Shown here in pieces: positions 37,123 through 46,086 of a DNA stretch of 64,000 nucleotides. Position numbers and translations under genes: made by a program. The stretch covers positions 310,001 through 374,000 of the forward strand of contig NZ_JACVZE010000002.1 of NCBI RefSeq assembly GCF_015461805.1, in the 5' to 3' direction. Below the pieces are notes generated by a model. It made no database searches. It was not told where the DNA came from and was given only the letters and a program-made list of their open reading frames with translations. Source of the stretch: Pseudomonas pisciculturae (GTDB lineage: Bacteria > Pseudomonadota > Gammaproteobacteria > Pseudomonadales > Pseudomonadaceae). Each line of letters begins with the position of its first letter. The stretch's first letter is position 1.

Positions 37123-38424
37123 TTACAGGGCCTTTTCGAAGATCTTCGAGTTACGCTGATAGTTGTACAGCGACGCCCTTGCCGACGGCAGGCGGTCCAC
37201 ACTACTTGGCACAAAACCCCGCTCACGGAACCAGTGTGCGGTACGCGTGGTGAGCACAAACAAGGTCTTCAACCCCTGCGCCCGCGCACGAGTCTCGATG
37301 CGTTCGAGCAACACATCGCCACGCGCGCCGTGGCGGTACTCGGGGTTCACCGCCAGGCACGCCAACTCGCCCGCGTCCGAATCCGCGATCTGATACAGCG
37401 CCGCACAGGCGATGATCATGCCTTCGCGCTCCACCACGCTGAACTGTTCGATCTCACGCTCCAGCACTTCCCGCGAACGACGCACCAGAATGCCCTGCTC
37501 TTCCAGCGGGCTGATCAGGTCGAGCAAGCCGCCCACGTCTTCAATTGCCGCTTCGCGCACCAGCTCAAATTGTTCCTGGGCCACCAGCGTACCGCCGCCG
37601 TCCCGGGTGAACAGCTCGGTAAGCAAGGCGCCGTCTTCGGCGTAGCTGACGATATGGCTGCGCCCTACGCCTCCACGGCAGGCTTCGGCGGCTGCATCGA
37701 GCAATTCGGCCTGGTAGTTGCTACTGCCCAGGCGCTGAAGGTGCGCCGGCACTTGTTGCGGGCGCAGCTCGCGCACCAGGCGACCGTTTTCGTCGATCAA
37801 GCCCATGTCGGCACCGAACAACAACAATTTGTCGGCGCCCAGGTCGATGGCGGCCCGGGTAGCGACGTCTTCGCAGGCGAGGTTGAAAATTTCACCGGTA
37901 GGCGAATAGCCCAAAGGCGACAGCAGCACGATGGAACGCTCGTCGAGTAGGCGGTTGATGCCCTTGCGGTCGACGCGACGCACTTCGCCGGTGTGGTGAT
38001 AGTCCACGCCTTCGAGCACGCCAATCGGGCGTGCGGTCACCAGGTTGCCGCTGGCCACCCGCAGGCGCGAGCCCTGCATCGGCGAGGAGGCCATGTCCAT
38101 CGACAGCCGCGCTTCGATAGCGATACGCAGCTGGCCGACCGCATCGATCACACACTCCAGGGTCGCCGCATCGGTGATGCGCAAGCCTTCGTGATAGGCC
38201 GGGATCAGGCCACGCGCTTCAAGGCGCGCCTCGATTTGCGGACGCGAACCGTGCACCAACACCAGCCGCACGCCCAGGCTGTGCAGCAGCACCAGGTCGT
38301 GAACGATATTGCCGAAGTTGGGGTGTTCCACACCGTCGCCGGGCAGCATGACCACAAAGGTGCAGTCCCGGTGGGCGTTGATGTAGGGCGAAGCGTGACG
38401 AAGCCAATTAACGTAGTCGGGCAT
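37123..38424 (-). CDS. argA: N-acetylglutamate synthase
   Basis: This 433-residue first enzyme of arginine synthesis acetylates glutamate with acetyl-CoA. It has an amino-acid-kinase-like N-terminal domain (about 1-270: LVLVHGSRPQIEARL, SPLGYSPTGEIFNLACEDVATRAAI) and a C-terminal GNAT domain (about 285-433: LACLAVNPEYRHGARGDVLLERIE, FVLTTRTAHWFRERGFV). Full length. It precedes argE-type neighbours in the same orientation, with 135 bases between them. Confidence 0.95.
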   Translation of the reverse strand: MPDYVNWLRHASPYINAHRDCTFVVMLPGDGVEHPNFGNIVHDLVLLHSLGVRLVLVHGSRPQIEARLEARGLIPAYHEGLRITDAATLECVIDAVGQLRIAIEARLSMDMASSPMQGSRLRVASGNLVTARPIGVLEGVDYHHTGEVRRVDRKGINRLLDERSIVLLSPLGYSPTGEIFNLACEDVATRAAIDLGADKLLLFGADMGLIDENGRLVRELRPQQVPAHLQRLGSSNYQAELLDAAAEACRGGVGRSHIVSYAEDGALLTELFTRDGGGTLVAQEQFELVREAAIEDVGGLLDLISPLEEQGILVRRSREVLEREIEQFSVVEREGMIIACAALYQIADSDAGELACLAVNPEYRHGARGDVLLERIETRARAQGLKTLFVLTTRTAHWFRERGFVPSSVDRLPSARASLYNYQRNSKIFEKAL

Positions 38425-38559
38425 AACACCTGGGCCTGTAATAAAAAGCAGCCGAAAAAGGATGAGTCGTGAAAACGCACAGCGGGCTGATGGTTATCGT
38501 CGGAACAGGCTTGGCGACACGCTCGCTCTCCTTCTATGTACGAATACGCAGGGGTTAAT

Positions 38560-39708
38560 TTATGCAGGTTTCAGGCAGTAGTGTTCGATCAGTTCCCGCA
38601 ATAGACGCACTGTAGGCGTCAAGCGTGACATTTCGAGGTACTCACCCGGCTGGTGGGCGCAGGCGATATCGCCAGGGCCAAGCACCAGGGTTTCACAACC
38701 AAGGCGCTGAAGATAAGGCGCTTCAGTGCCGAACGCTACTGCTTCGGCACGATGACCGGTCAATCGTTCCGCAACCCGCACCAGTTCAGCGTCTTCGGCT
38801 TGCTCGAATGGCGGCACTTCGGGGAACAGCGGCGCGTAGTCGATCTTGACCTTATGGCGTTCGGCCAAGGGTTGCAGCTTTTGTCGGATGGCATCGCGCA
38901 GCACCTGCGGGTCCATGCCCGGCAGAGGTCGCAAGTCGAACTCCAGGGAGCATTGGCCGCAGATGCGGTTGGGGTTGTCGCCACCGTGGATGCAACCGAA
39001 GTTCATGGTCGGCTGCGGCACGCTGAATTGCGGGTTGCGGTACTCGCGCTGCCAGGCCAGGCGCAGGCCGCGCAGTTCGCCGATGGCGTCGTGCATGGCT
39101 TCGAGGGCGCTGTGGCCCAGGCTTGGGTCCGACGAATGGCCGCTTTGGCCGAGGATATCGATGCGCTCCATCATCACGCCTTTGTGCAGGCGAATCGGCT
39201 TGAGGCCCGTGGGCTCGCCAATCACTGCCGCACGGCCCAGCGGGCGGCCCGCCTCGGCCAGCGCACGGGCGCCAGACATGGAGCTTTCTTCATCGCAGGT
39301 CGCCAATATCAGCAGCGGCTGCTTGAAGGGTTGGTCCAGCAGCGGCAGCACGGCTTCGATGGCCAGGGCGAAAAAGCCCTTCATGTCGCAACTGCCCAAT
39401 CCTACCCAGCGGCCGTCGACTTCCGTCAGCTTGAGTGGGTCGGTCTTCCACAGCGCTGCGTCATACGGGACGGTATCGCTATGGCCCGCCAGCACCAGGC
39501 CGCCTGGGCCGCTGCCGAAGCTGGCGAGCAGGTTGAATTTGCCGGGGCTGACTTGCTGGATGTCGATGGCGAAACCCAAGTCCCCCAGCCAGCTGGCGAG
39601 CAAATCGATCACCGGGCGGTTGGTCTGGTCGAGAGACGCTTGAGTGCAACTGACCGACGGCGCAGCAATCAGCGCGGCGAACTGCTCTTTCATAGTGGGT
39701 AACGGCAT
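38560..39708 (-). CDS. argE: Acetylornithine deacetylase
   Basis: This 382-residue M20 metallohydrolase removes acetate from N-acetylornithine. Metal ligands are in LAGHSDTVPYD (His, near 75), GSCDMKGFFAL (Asp, near 107), the catalytic CDEESSMSGA and HQPGEY near the C-terminus. The ATG at 39708 has GAGAG about 8 bases upstream; an ATG five codons in lacks a site. Pseudomonas also uses the cyclic route through ArgJ, so ArgE may be secondary. Confidence 0.93.
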   Translation of the reverse strand: MPLPTMKEQFAALIAAPSVSCTQASLDQTNRPVIDLLASWLGDLGFAIDIQQVSPGKFNLLASFGSGPGGLVLAGHSDTVPYDAALWKTDPLKLTEVDGRWVGLGSCDMKGFFALAIEAVLPLLDQPFKQPLLILATCDEESSMSGARALAEAGRPLGRAAVIGEPTGLKPIRLHKGVMMERIDILGQSGHSSDPSLGHSALEAMHDAIGELRGLRLAWQREYRNPQFSVPQPTMNFGCIHGGDNPNRICGQCSLEFDLRPLPGMDPQVLRDAIRQKLQPLAERHKVKIDYAPLFPEVPPFEQAEDAELVRVAERLTGHRAEAVAFGTEAPYLQRLGCETLVLGPGDIACAHQPGEYLEMSRLTPTVRLLRELIEHYCLKPA

Positions 39709-39866
39709 GCGCGGTCTCTCAACTTCACGGATGAGCCCCACTATAGAGCCATCTGCACGACACAATAAACCGTTGCGGCACGTTGCCGGGCTCAGTCCTG
39801 TACACTGCACGGCCTTGGCAGCCACACTTTTCCCCGGCTGCGCTCCCGATCCTGGATTTTCCGGCC

Positions 39867-41234
39867 ATGCAGAAAGAAACCGAAATCAAGCTCCGCGTCA
39901 GCCGCGAAACACTCGCCGCCCTGCGTGAGCACCCGCTACTGAAAAAACGCAACAAAAGTGGCTGGGAACGCCTTGAGTTGATGAACCAGTATTTCGACAC
40001 CCCCGAGCGCGACCTGGCCCAAGCCAAAGTCGCCCTGCGCCTGCGCAAGGACGGTGACGCCATCATCCAGACCCTCAAGACCCGCGGCCAAAGCGTCGCC
40101 GGCTTGTCGGAACGCAATGAGTACAACTGGGACTTGCCCAAAGCCAAGCTCGACGTGAAGAAACTCGACGGCGAATGCTGGCCCGAGCAACTGGCCGAGC
40201 TGGACAAGAAGACCCTCAAGCCGATCTTCACCACCGACTTCGTGCGTGAACGCGCCGAAATCGCTTGGGGTCGTGGCAAGGCCAAAGTCGTCATCGAAGC
40301 CGCCCTGGACCTGGGCCATGTGGTGGTCGGCAAGCAGAAAGAAGAAATCTGCGAGCTGGAACTGGAACTGCGCGAAGGCGAACCTGCTGCCCTGCTGGAG
40401 CTCGCCGCTGAACTGGCCGCGACCCTGGCGTTGATGCCGTGCGATATCAGCAAGGCCGAGCGTGGCTATCGCCTGTACGACGCCAACAGCTACTCCCTGA
40501 GCCTGCCGGCGCCGCAGATCCACGCCGAAATGCCGCTGGACGACGCCTTCGCCGCGATCATGTGGCACCTGCTCGGCAGCAGCCAGCGCCTGGCCGAGCA
40601 ATACCGCTTCAACGGCCACTGGCGCCTGCTACAAGACTGGGTCGACAACCTCGGCGAAATGCGTGCCCTGGTCGGTAGCCTCGGCCAAGCCGCACCGCGT
40701 CAAGCCACCAGCGAACTGCGCAGCGCACTCGATGCGCTGCTGGAAGACTGGCGCCCACTGGTGCAAGCCGGTGACGACGACGAAGACATCCGCAAGGCTG
40801 CACCCGAGCAGTTCATCGAAGAATTGGACGACGTGCGCTGGGGCCTGTTCTCACTGAACGCTTCCCGTTGGTTGCTGGCCCGCACCTGGGCCGCCGACCG
40901 CAACGTGCGAGGCAACCGCCAGGGCGCCGCGCAAATCACCAACTGGCTGCCGCGCCTGCTGGCCGACGACGCCGTCGCCCTGCAACTGCAGCGCTACCAG
41001 CAGCAACCCGAAGACCTGGCCGAGCAGCTGCCGCGTATCGAACGCATCCAGGCCTGGCTGCACCATGCCCGTCACGTGGTGGACATTGCGGAGATGGACC
41101 GTTTGTACGGTGAGCTGAACAAGCTGGCACAACTGGCTAACCAGCCGATTACCGATGAGTCGCTGGATGCGCGGATGCATCAGGCGATTGCGGTTTATCA
41201 GAACCGGGCCTGGAAGACTTTGTTGCGTCTGTAA
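39867..41234 (+). CDS. CYTH-CHAD inorganic triphosphatase
   Basis: This 455-residue protein has an N-terminal CYTH domain with the ExExK signature (ETEIKLRV, residues 4-8) and further acidic/basic pairs that line the triphosphate tunnel. A C-terminal CHAD helical domain (about 205-455) is rich in histidine-containing helices (MWHLLGSSQRLAEQYRFNGHWRLLQDW, RIQAWLHHARHVVDIAEMDRLYGEL). CYTH hydrolyses inorganic triphosphate and CHAD binds polyphosphate, as in E. coli YgiF. The start was set at 39867; the frame is open to 39783. It diverges from argE. Confidence 0.9.
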   Translation: MQKETEIKLRVSRETLAALREHPLLKKRNKSGWERLELMNQYFDTPERDLAQAKVALRLRKDGDAIIQTLKTRGQSVAGLSERNEYNWDLPKAKLDVKKLDGECWPEQLAELDKKTLKPIFTTDFVRERAEIAWGRGKAKVVIEAALDLGHVVVGKQKEEICELELELREGEPAALLELAAELAATLALMPCDISKAERGYRLYDANSYSLSLPAPQIHAEMPLDDAFAAIMWHLLGSSQRLAEQYRFNGHWRLLQDWVDNLGEMRALVGSLGQAAPRQATSELRSALDALLEDWRPLVQAGDDDEDIRKAAPEQFIEELDDVRWGLFSLNASRWLLARTWAADRNVRGNRQGAAQITNWLPRLLADDAVALQLQRYQQQPEDLAEQLPRIERIQAWLHHARHVVDIAEMDRLYGELNKLAQLANQPITDESLDARMHQAIAVYQNRAWKTLLRL

Positions 41235-41237
41235 GAC

Positions 41238-41346
41238 CGCTTTCGCGAGCAAGTCGAATCGTCGCACCGCCGCTCCCACATTGGATTGGGTTCACAGATT
41301 TCTATGTGTGAATGCATTCAATGTGGGAGGGGGCTTGCTCCCGATG
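41238..41346. repeat. REP pair with the 19-base variant core in the left unit
   Basis: The left unit (41238-41280) reads CGCTTTCGCGAGC, then AAGTCGAATCGTCGCACCG, then CCGCTCCCACA. The right unit (41322-41346) is a canonical GGAGGGGGCTTGCTCCCGAT. The two arms are of different subtype, unlike most pairs here. Confidence 0.85.
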
Positions 41347-41358
41347 AGGCCAGCACTG

Positions 41359-41829
41359 TCAGCGCAACACTGGCAGGCTGGTGGTGGACTTGATCTCCGA
41401 CAACGCCACAATCGAATTAACCTCCTGAATCCCCGGCACCATCGACAACTTCTCAAAGAAGAACCGCTCGTACGCCTCGATATCTGCCGTCACGATGCGC
41501 AACAGAAAATCCACCGCGCCCATCAGCACATAACACTCCAGCACCTCCGGAAACCCGCGAATCGCCTCGGTGAATTCGGTGAAGTTGGATCGGCCGTGGG
41601 CGTTGAGTTTTACCTCGGCAAAAATCTGCGTGTTAAGGCCGATCTTCTTGCGGTCCAGCAGGGTCACCTGGCCGCGAATGACGCCCTCTTCCTTGAGCCG
41701 CTGGATACGACGCCAGCACGGAGACTGAGACAGCCCGACCTGCTCGGCGATCTGCGCACTGGAGAGGGAGGCGTCCTCTTGCAGCAAGGCCAGGATGCGG
41801 CGGTCGTAGACGTCCAACTCGCTGTGCAT
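41359..41829 (-). CDS. Lrp/AsnC-family transcriptional regulator
   Basis: The 156-residue regulator has an N-terminal HTH (LLQEDASLSSAQIAEQVGLSQSPCWRRIQRLKEEGVI, about 14-50) and a C-terminal RAM/AsnC ligand domain (YVLMGAVDFLLRIVTADIEAYERFF). The second helix (SQSPCWRRIQRL) is typical of Lrp-type, not AsnC-type, binding. It diverges from the ACT-like gene across 142 bases of A+T-rich sequence, so that gene is a likely target. Confidence 0.9.
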   Translation of the reverse strand: MHSELDVYDRRILALLQEDASLSSAQIAEQVGLSQSPCWRRIQRLKEEGVIRGQVTLLDRKKIGLNTQIFAEVKLNAHGRSNFTEFTEAIRGFPEVLECYVLMGAVDFLLRIVTADIEAYERFFFEKLSMVPGIQEVNSIVALSEIKSTTSLPVLR

Positions 41830-41971
41830 ATAAATACCTTTTTTGGTGATTATCTTGAATTAAACGATTCGTTCAATCGTAAAAAATGACCATTTTAGAT
41901 AAGAAATCTCCCTTGGCGAATGTAAAACTTTCTGCCATCAAACCCTCTACCATCAAACCCGGAGAACGCCC

Positions 41972-42310
41972 ATGCACGTCGTCGAAGCCACTGCCCCTGC
42001 CACGCGTGTTGATGCGTGGGCCGTCAACAGCACTCATTGCCAGGCGCATTACCTGATCGTCGCCGAGGCAGAACCCGATGTGCTGTGCCGGGTGCTCAAC
42101 TATTTCGCCCTGCAATGCCTCACGCCTCGACAGGTCACCGTGAACCGCGAAGAGGACCTGCTGGACATCGCGATTGTGATGGACGGCCTGAGCTGGCACC
42201 GCGCTCAAGTGATCGGTGAAAAGATTCGAAACCTGATCAGCGTGCACTCGCTTGTGGTGTGGCCGGCTGACTGTGCAAGGCCTGAAGCAGTGGTGGCGGT
42301 TGCTCGGTAA
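41972..42310 (+). CDS. Small ACT-like protein, unknown function
   Basis: The 112 residues are not recognised as a named family. The central part (about 25-95: CQAHYLIVAEAEPDVLCRVLNYFALQCLTPRQVTVNREEDLLDIAIVMDGL then VIGEKIRNLISVHSL) follows the beta-alpha-beta-beta-alpha-beta pattern of an ACT domain and resembles the small IlvM/IlvH subunits, which bind valine. No catalytic partner is adjacent. It diverges from the Lrp-family regulator, suggesting an amino-acid-sensing pair. The ACT assignment is inference. Start at the ATG 41972, with a CGGAGAA site 6 bases upstream. Confidence 0.65.
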   Translation: MHVVEATAPATRVDAWAVNSTHCQAHYLIVAEAEPDVLCRVLNYFALQCLTPRQVTVNREEDLLDIAIVMDGLSWHRAQVIGEKIRNLISVHSLVVWPADCARPEAVVAVAR

Positions 42311-42393
42311 AAGCCTGCAATACACCGTGGGAGGAAGATATTCAGGGCCTGGCTAGCCTGGGGTTACGTCCAACTTCCCCCAGGAACACCTTG

Positions 42394-44073
42394 ATGCCCC
42401 TCGATCAGCGATTGGAATTGCAGCCGTTGTTGCCGGCATTGGTCGACGCGGGGTTGGTGACGCCTGAAGTGGCCAAGCACTTATCTGCGCTGCCGCAGAG
42501 TGCTACTGAGCATCCACTAGAATGCATCGCCGCCCAAGGCCCCTGCCTGGAAGCACTGACCCAATGGCTGGCCCGGCATGCAGGCCAACCTTATTTGCGC
42601 ATCGACCCGCTGAAAATTGAAGTGGCGACGGTGGTGCCCTTGATGTCCCACGCGTTCGCCCAACGCCACACCATCCTCGCCGTTGCGGTAGACCCCCACA
42701 CCGTCACCATCGCCAGCGCGCAACCCCACGTTACCGGCTGGGAAGCCGGGCTGGCCCAGGTGCTCAAACGTTCCATCAAACGCGTGGTGGCCAACCCGCA
42801 GGACATCCGGCGTTACATCGACGAGTTTTACCGGCTGGCGAAATCAGTCAGCGGGGCCGACCATAAAATCACGGCGCCCGGCCATTTCGAACTGCTCAAC
42901 TTAGGCGCAGGCGACCAGGAGCCGGACGCCAACGACGCGCATATCGTCAATATTGTCGACTGGCTGCTGCAGTACGCGTTCAGCCAGCGGGCCAGCGACA
43001 TCCATATCGAGCCGTGCCGGGAACAGGGCCGTGTACGCTTTCGCATTGATGGGCTACTGCATGATGTCTATCAATTCCCTCCCCAGGTGACGACGGCTGT
43101 GGTCAGCCGCCTGAAAAGCCTGGGGCGCATGAATGTAGCGGAAAAACGCAAACCCCAGGACGGCCGGGTCAAGACCAAGAGCCCAACGGGCGCTGAAGTA
43201 GAGTTGCGTCTTTCCACCTTGCCCACTGCCTTTGGCGAGAAGCTGGTGATGCGAATCTTCGACCCCCAGGTGCTGCTCAAGGGTTTCGACCAATTGGGCT
43301 TGTCCCCTGAAGACCAACAACTGTGGCGCACCATGACGAGCCAGACCAACGGGATCATTCTGGTCACCGGCCCGACCGGCTCAGGCAAGACCAGTACGCT
43401 CTACACCACGCTCAGGCAGTTGGCCACCCGGGAGATCAACCTGTGCACCGTTGAAGACCCTATCGAGATGGTGGAACCGGCGTTCAACCAGATGCAGGTG
43501 CAGCACAATATCGATCTGACCTTTGCCAGCGGTATCCGCGCCCTGCTGCGCCAAGACCCGGACATCATCATGATCGGCGAGATCCGCGACCAGGAAACCG
43601 CTGAAATGGCGATCCAGGCCGCACTGACCGGGCATCTGGTGCTGTCGACCCTGCATACCAACGATGCGCCGAGTGCCATCAGCCGTTTGCAAGAACTGGG
43701 GATTGCTCACTATTTGATCAAAGCAACCCTTGTAGGGGTCATGGCGCAGCGTTTGGTGAGGGTCTTGTGCCCACACTGCAAGCGCGCGACAGGCGATGCC
43801 TTTGAGGCCGTTGGTTGCGAGGAATGCCGGAGCAGCGGTTATCGGGGGCGTGCCGGGGTTTACGAGATCATGTTCATGAGCGAAAAGTTCAAGGCGCTGA
43901 TCGCACCCGGTGCCGATGTGCGAGCCCTGCGCCAAGCGGCGGTGGCGCAAGGCATGCGCAGCCTGAGGATGGCTGGCCTGCATAAAGTCTACGAAGGCCA
44001 GACAACGATGGCGGAAGTATTGCGGGTAACGCCTGGGGATTCAGAAACAAATCCTTTGATTGTCGGGGCGTGA
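42394..44073 (+). CDS. Orphan GspE/PilB-type secretion ATPase
   Basis: This 559-residue ATPase has an N-terminal MshEN-like domain (about 1-150), then the core with Walker A GPTGSGKTSTL (near 332), an Asp box (CTVEDPIEM), a His box and Walker B-like IMIGEIRDQETAEMAIQAALTGH. A C-terminal zinc-binding four-Cys site (CPHCKR...CEECRSSGYRG) is intact. It would power type II secretion or pilus assembly, but no pilin, prepilin peptidase, GspF or secretin gene is near. I use the ATG at 42394; a TTG lies immediately before it. An ATPase of this kind lies near argE in P. aeruginosa too. Confidence 0.88.
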   Translation: MPLDQRLELQPLLPALVDAGLVTPEVAKHLSALPQSATEHPLECIAAQGPCLEALTQWLARHAGQPYLRIDPLKIEVATVVPLMSHAFAQRHTILAVAVDPHTVTIASAQPHVTGWEAGLAQVLKRSIKRVVANPQDIRRYIDEFYRLAKSVSGADHKITAPGHFELLNLGAGDQEPDANDAHIVNIVDWLLQYAFSQRASDIHIEPCREQGRVRFRIDGLLHDVYQFPPQVTTAVVSRLKSLGRMNVAEKRKPQDGRVKTKSPTGAEVELRLSTLPTAFGEKLVMRIFDPQVLLKGFDQLGLSPEDQQLWRTMTSQTNGIILVTGPTGSGKTSTLYTTLRQLATREINLCTVEDPIEMVEPAFNQMQVQHNIDLTFASGIRALLRQDPDIIMIGEIRDQETAEMAIQAALTGHLVLSTLHTNDAPSAISRLQELGIAHYLIKATLVGVMAQRLVRVLCPHCKRATGDAFEAVGCEECRSSGYRGRAGVYEIMFMSEKFKALIAPGADVRALRQAAVAQGMRSLRMAGLHKVYEGQTTMAEVLRVTPGDSETNPLIVGA

Positions 44074-44146
44074 AACCGTTCTTATCCGTGACAAGATCGC
44101 TACAATCGTCTGTCGCTTTACTGACACCATCAGATAGGGAATCGTT

Positions 44147-45067
44147 ATGCAGATCGGAACCGTACTGCTTCTTTTCGTGGGTTTGGCCGTGGCCATCCTG
44201 TTCATGGGCTTCAAAGTGGTACCCCAGGGCTACCAGTGGACCGTCGAGCGTTTCGGCCGCTACACCAACACCCTCAAGCCCGGCCTGAACATCATCATCC
44301 CGGTCATGGACCGCATCGGTCGCAAGATAAACGTGATGGAAAGCGTGCTGGACATCCCTCCGCAGGAAGTCATCACCGCCGACAACGCCACGGTGCAGAT
44401 CGACGCCGTGTGCTTCTTTCAGGTGGTCAACACCGCCCAGGCAGCCTACGAGGTCAACAACCTCGAACATGCCATCCGCAACCTGCTGCAAACCAACATT
44501 CGTACCGTGCTCGGCTCCATGGAGCTCGATGCCATGCTCAGTCAACGTGACGGCATCAACGAAAAACTGCTGAAAACCGTCGACGAAGCCACCGCGCCGT
44601 GGGGCATCAAGATCACCCGTATTGAAATCAAGGACATCAGCCCGCCCGCTGACCTGATGGCGGCCATGTCTGGCCAGATGAAGGCCGAGCGGATCAAGCG
44701 TGCACAGATCCTCGAAGCCGAAGGCCTGCGGGCATCGGCGATCCTGACGGCCGAGGGCAAGAAACAGGCGCAGATCCTTGAAGCCGAGGGTAGCCGCCAG
44801 GCGGCGTTCCTTGAATCCGAAGCCCGTGAGCGCCAGGCCGAAGCCGAGGCCCGTGCAACACAGGTGGTGTCGGAAGCGATCGCGTCGGGCAACGTGCAGG
44901 CGGTCAACTATTTCGTGGCGCAGAAATACATCGACGCCCTGGGCAAACTCGCTTCGGCCAACAACAGCAAAGTAATTCTGATGCCGCTGGAAGCCAGCCA
45001 GGTGATCGGTGCGGTCGGCGGTATTGGCGAGATCGTCAAGGCCACCTTCGACAGCAAGAAAGGCTGA
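44147..45067 (+). CDS. SPFH/stomatin-like membrane protein (QmcA type)
   Basis: This 306-residue protein has an N-terminal membrane segment ([16 protein letters not shown]), an SPFH/PHB domain (about 25-190: [47 protein letters not shown]) and a long Ala/Glu/Arg-rich coiled coil (about 190-250). Such proteins form oligomeric rings that organise membrane microdomains. It is followed 4 bases later by an NfeD gene, its conserved partner. In E. coli qmcA and ybbK are paired likewise. Confidence 0.92.
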   Translation: MQIGTVLLLFVGLAVAILFMGFKVVPQGYQWTVERFGRYTNTLKPGLNIIIPVMDRIGRKINVMESVLDIPPQEVITADNATVQIDAVCFFQVVNTAQAAYEVNNLEHAIRNLLQTNIRTVLGSMELDAMLSQRDGINEKLLKTVDEATAPWGIKITRIEIKDISPPADLMAAMSGQMKAERIKRAQILEAEGLRASAILTAEGKKQAQILEAEGSRQAAFLESEARERQAEAEARATQVVSEAIASGNVQAVNYFVAQKYIDALGKLASANNSKVILMPLEASQVIGAVGGIGEIVKATFDSKKG

Positions 45068-45071
45068 GGCC

Positions 45072-45518
45072 ATGTGGGACTTCTTGCAGCACCTGTCATT
45101 TTGGGACTGGCTGGCACTGGGCACCGTGCTGCTGATTCTTGAAGTATTCGGCGCCGGCGGCTATCTGTTGTGGATGGGTATCGCCGCAGCGGCAGTGGGC
45201 GTAATCAAGTTCCTGGTGCCGCCCTTGGGCCTGGAATGGCAACTGCTGCTGTTTGCCGTGTTGTCGATACTAACGGCGGTGTACTGGTGGAAGCGCCAAC
45301 GCAGCAGTGCCAAGGCCAGCGACCAGCCGGGGCTGAATGAACGGGGTTCGGAGTTGATTGGGCGCACCTTCATGGTGCACCAAGCCATTGTGGATGGCCG
45401 GGGCAAGGTAAAAGTCGGTGATGGCGTATGGATGGTGACCGGCCCGGACACCCCTGTAGGCGCTCAAGTACGGGTGGTTGGCCAAGCAGGCGTCATTCTG
45501 AAGGTTGAAACTGTTTAG
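45072..45518 (+). CDS. NfeD-like membrane protein
   Basis: The 148-residue short-form NfeD (YbbK type) has membrane helices (LALGTVLLILEVFGAGGYLLWMGIAAAAVGVIKFLV, LLLFAVLSILTAVYWW) and a C-terminal OB-fold domain (about 85-148: LIGRTFMVHQAIVDGRGKVKVGDGVWMVTG). It lacks the ClpP-like protease part of long NfeD. Start at 45072 (MWDFLQHL) rather than an earlier in-frame ATG that overlaps the SPFH gene. Translation is probably coupled to the SPFH gene. Confidence 0.9.
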   Translation: MWDFLQHLSFWDWLALGTVLLILEVFGAGGYLLWMGIAAAAVGVIKFLVPPLGLEWQLLLFAVLSILTAVYWWKRQRSSAKASDQPGLNERGSELIGRTFMVHQAIVDGRGKVKVGDGVWMVTGPDTPVGAQVRVVGQAGVILKVETV

Positions 45519-45587
45519 TCGGTGATGGAACTCGATTGGGTTAACTACAATCATAAAGTACAGATCACCCACCCGGAGTCACCCATC

Positions 45588-45902
45588 ATGCGTCTCAAAT
45601 ATGCTGTCGCTACCCTTGCTGTGCTTTCCCTCCCTGTCGGTTCAGCCATGGCCGACAGTTTCTGGCGCAATGTCATCTCGTCGGGCGCCACTACTGGCTC
45701 GACGTACCTGACGTTCAAGGACCACAAGCTGGTGGTCGCCGCACAAGACGACGCCGGCAGTTTTGTTGCCAGCGACGGCGGCATCCGTGGCCCTTACCTG
45801 GAGGCCGCCATGCAGAGGGTCCGCGCCGACAACCCTGGCCTGCAAGCCACGGATATGGAGTTGGCCAACGCGATTCTCGCGAAAAATGCAGTGACCGAGT
45901 AA
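45588..45902 (+). CDS. DUF2388-domain secreted protein
   Basis: This 104-residue exported protein has a signal peptide (MRLKYAVATLAVLSLPVGSAMA) and a mature start DSFWRNVISSGATTGSTYLTFKDHKLVVAAQDDAGSFVASDGGIRGPYLEAAM, matching DUF2388, small periplasmic proteins of Pseudomonas with no known role. A CGGAGTC site precedes the ATG at 45588; upstream codons in the same frame lack one. Confidence 0.82.
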   Translation: MRLKYAVATLAVLSLPVGSAMADSFWRNVISSGATTGSTYLTFKDHKLVVAAQDDAGSFVASDGGIRGPYLEAAMQRVRADNPGLQATDMELANAILAKNAVTE

Positions 45903-45917
45903 CTCTCACACCGCACT

Positions 45918-45951
45918 AAAGAATGCCGCTTTTGAGCGGCATTCTTGTTTA
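45918..45951 (+). terminator. Rho-independent terminator of the DUF2388 gene
   Basis: GAATGCCGCT/AGCGGCATTC (10-base stem, loop TTTG) follows the stop by about 20 bases and ends in TTGTTT. Confidence 0.88.
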
Positions 45952-46086
45952 CGCCTTACAGCCGTCGGCGCTGATCACTACACCCTTGGCCTACTTTTCC
46001 CCGTCGATCACAGATAAATCCTGTCGAGCCATCATGGGCAAGCTAACAAGCTATGAATTCCTTTTATACAAAGCGAATTACAGTCC

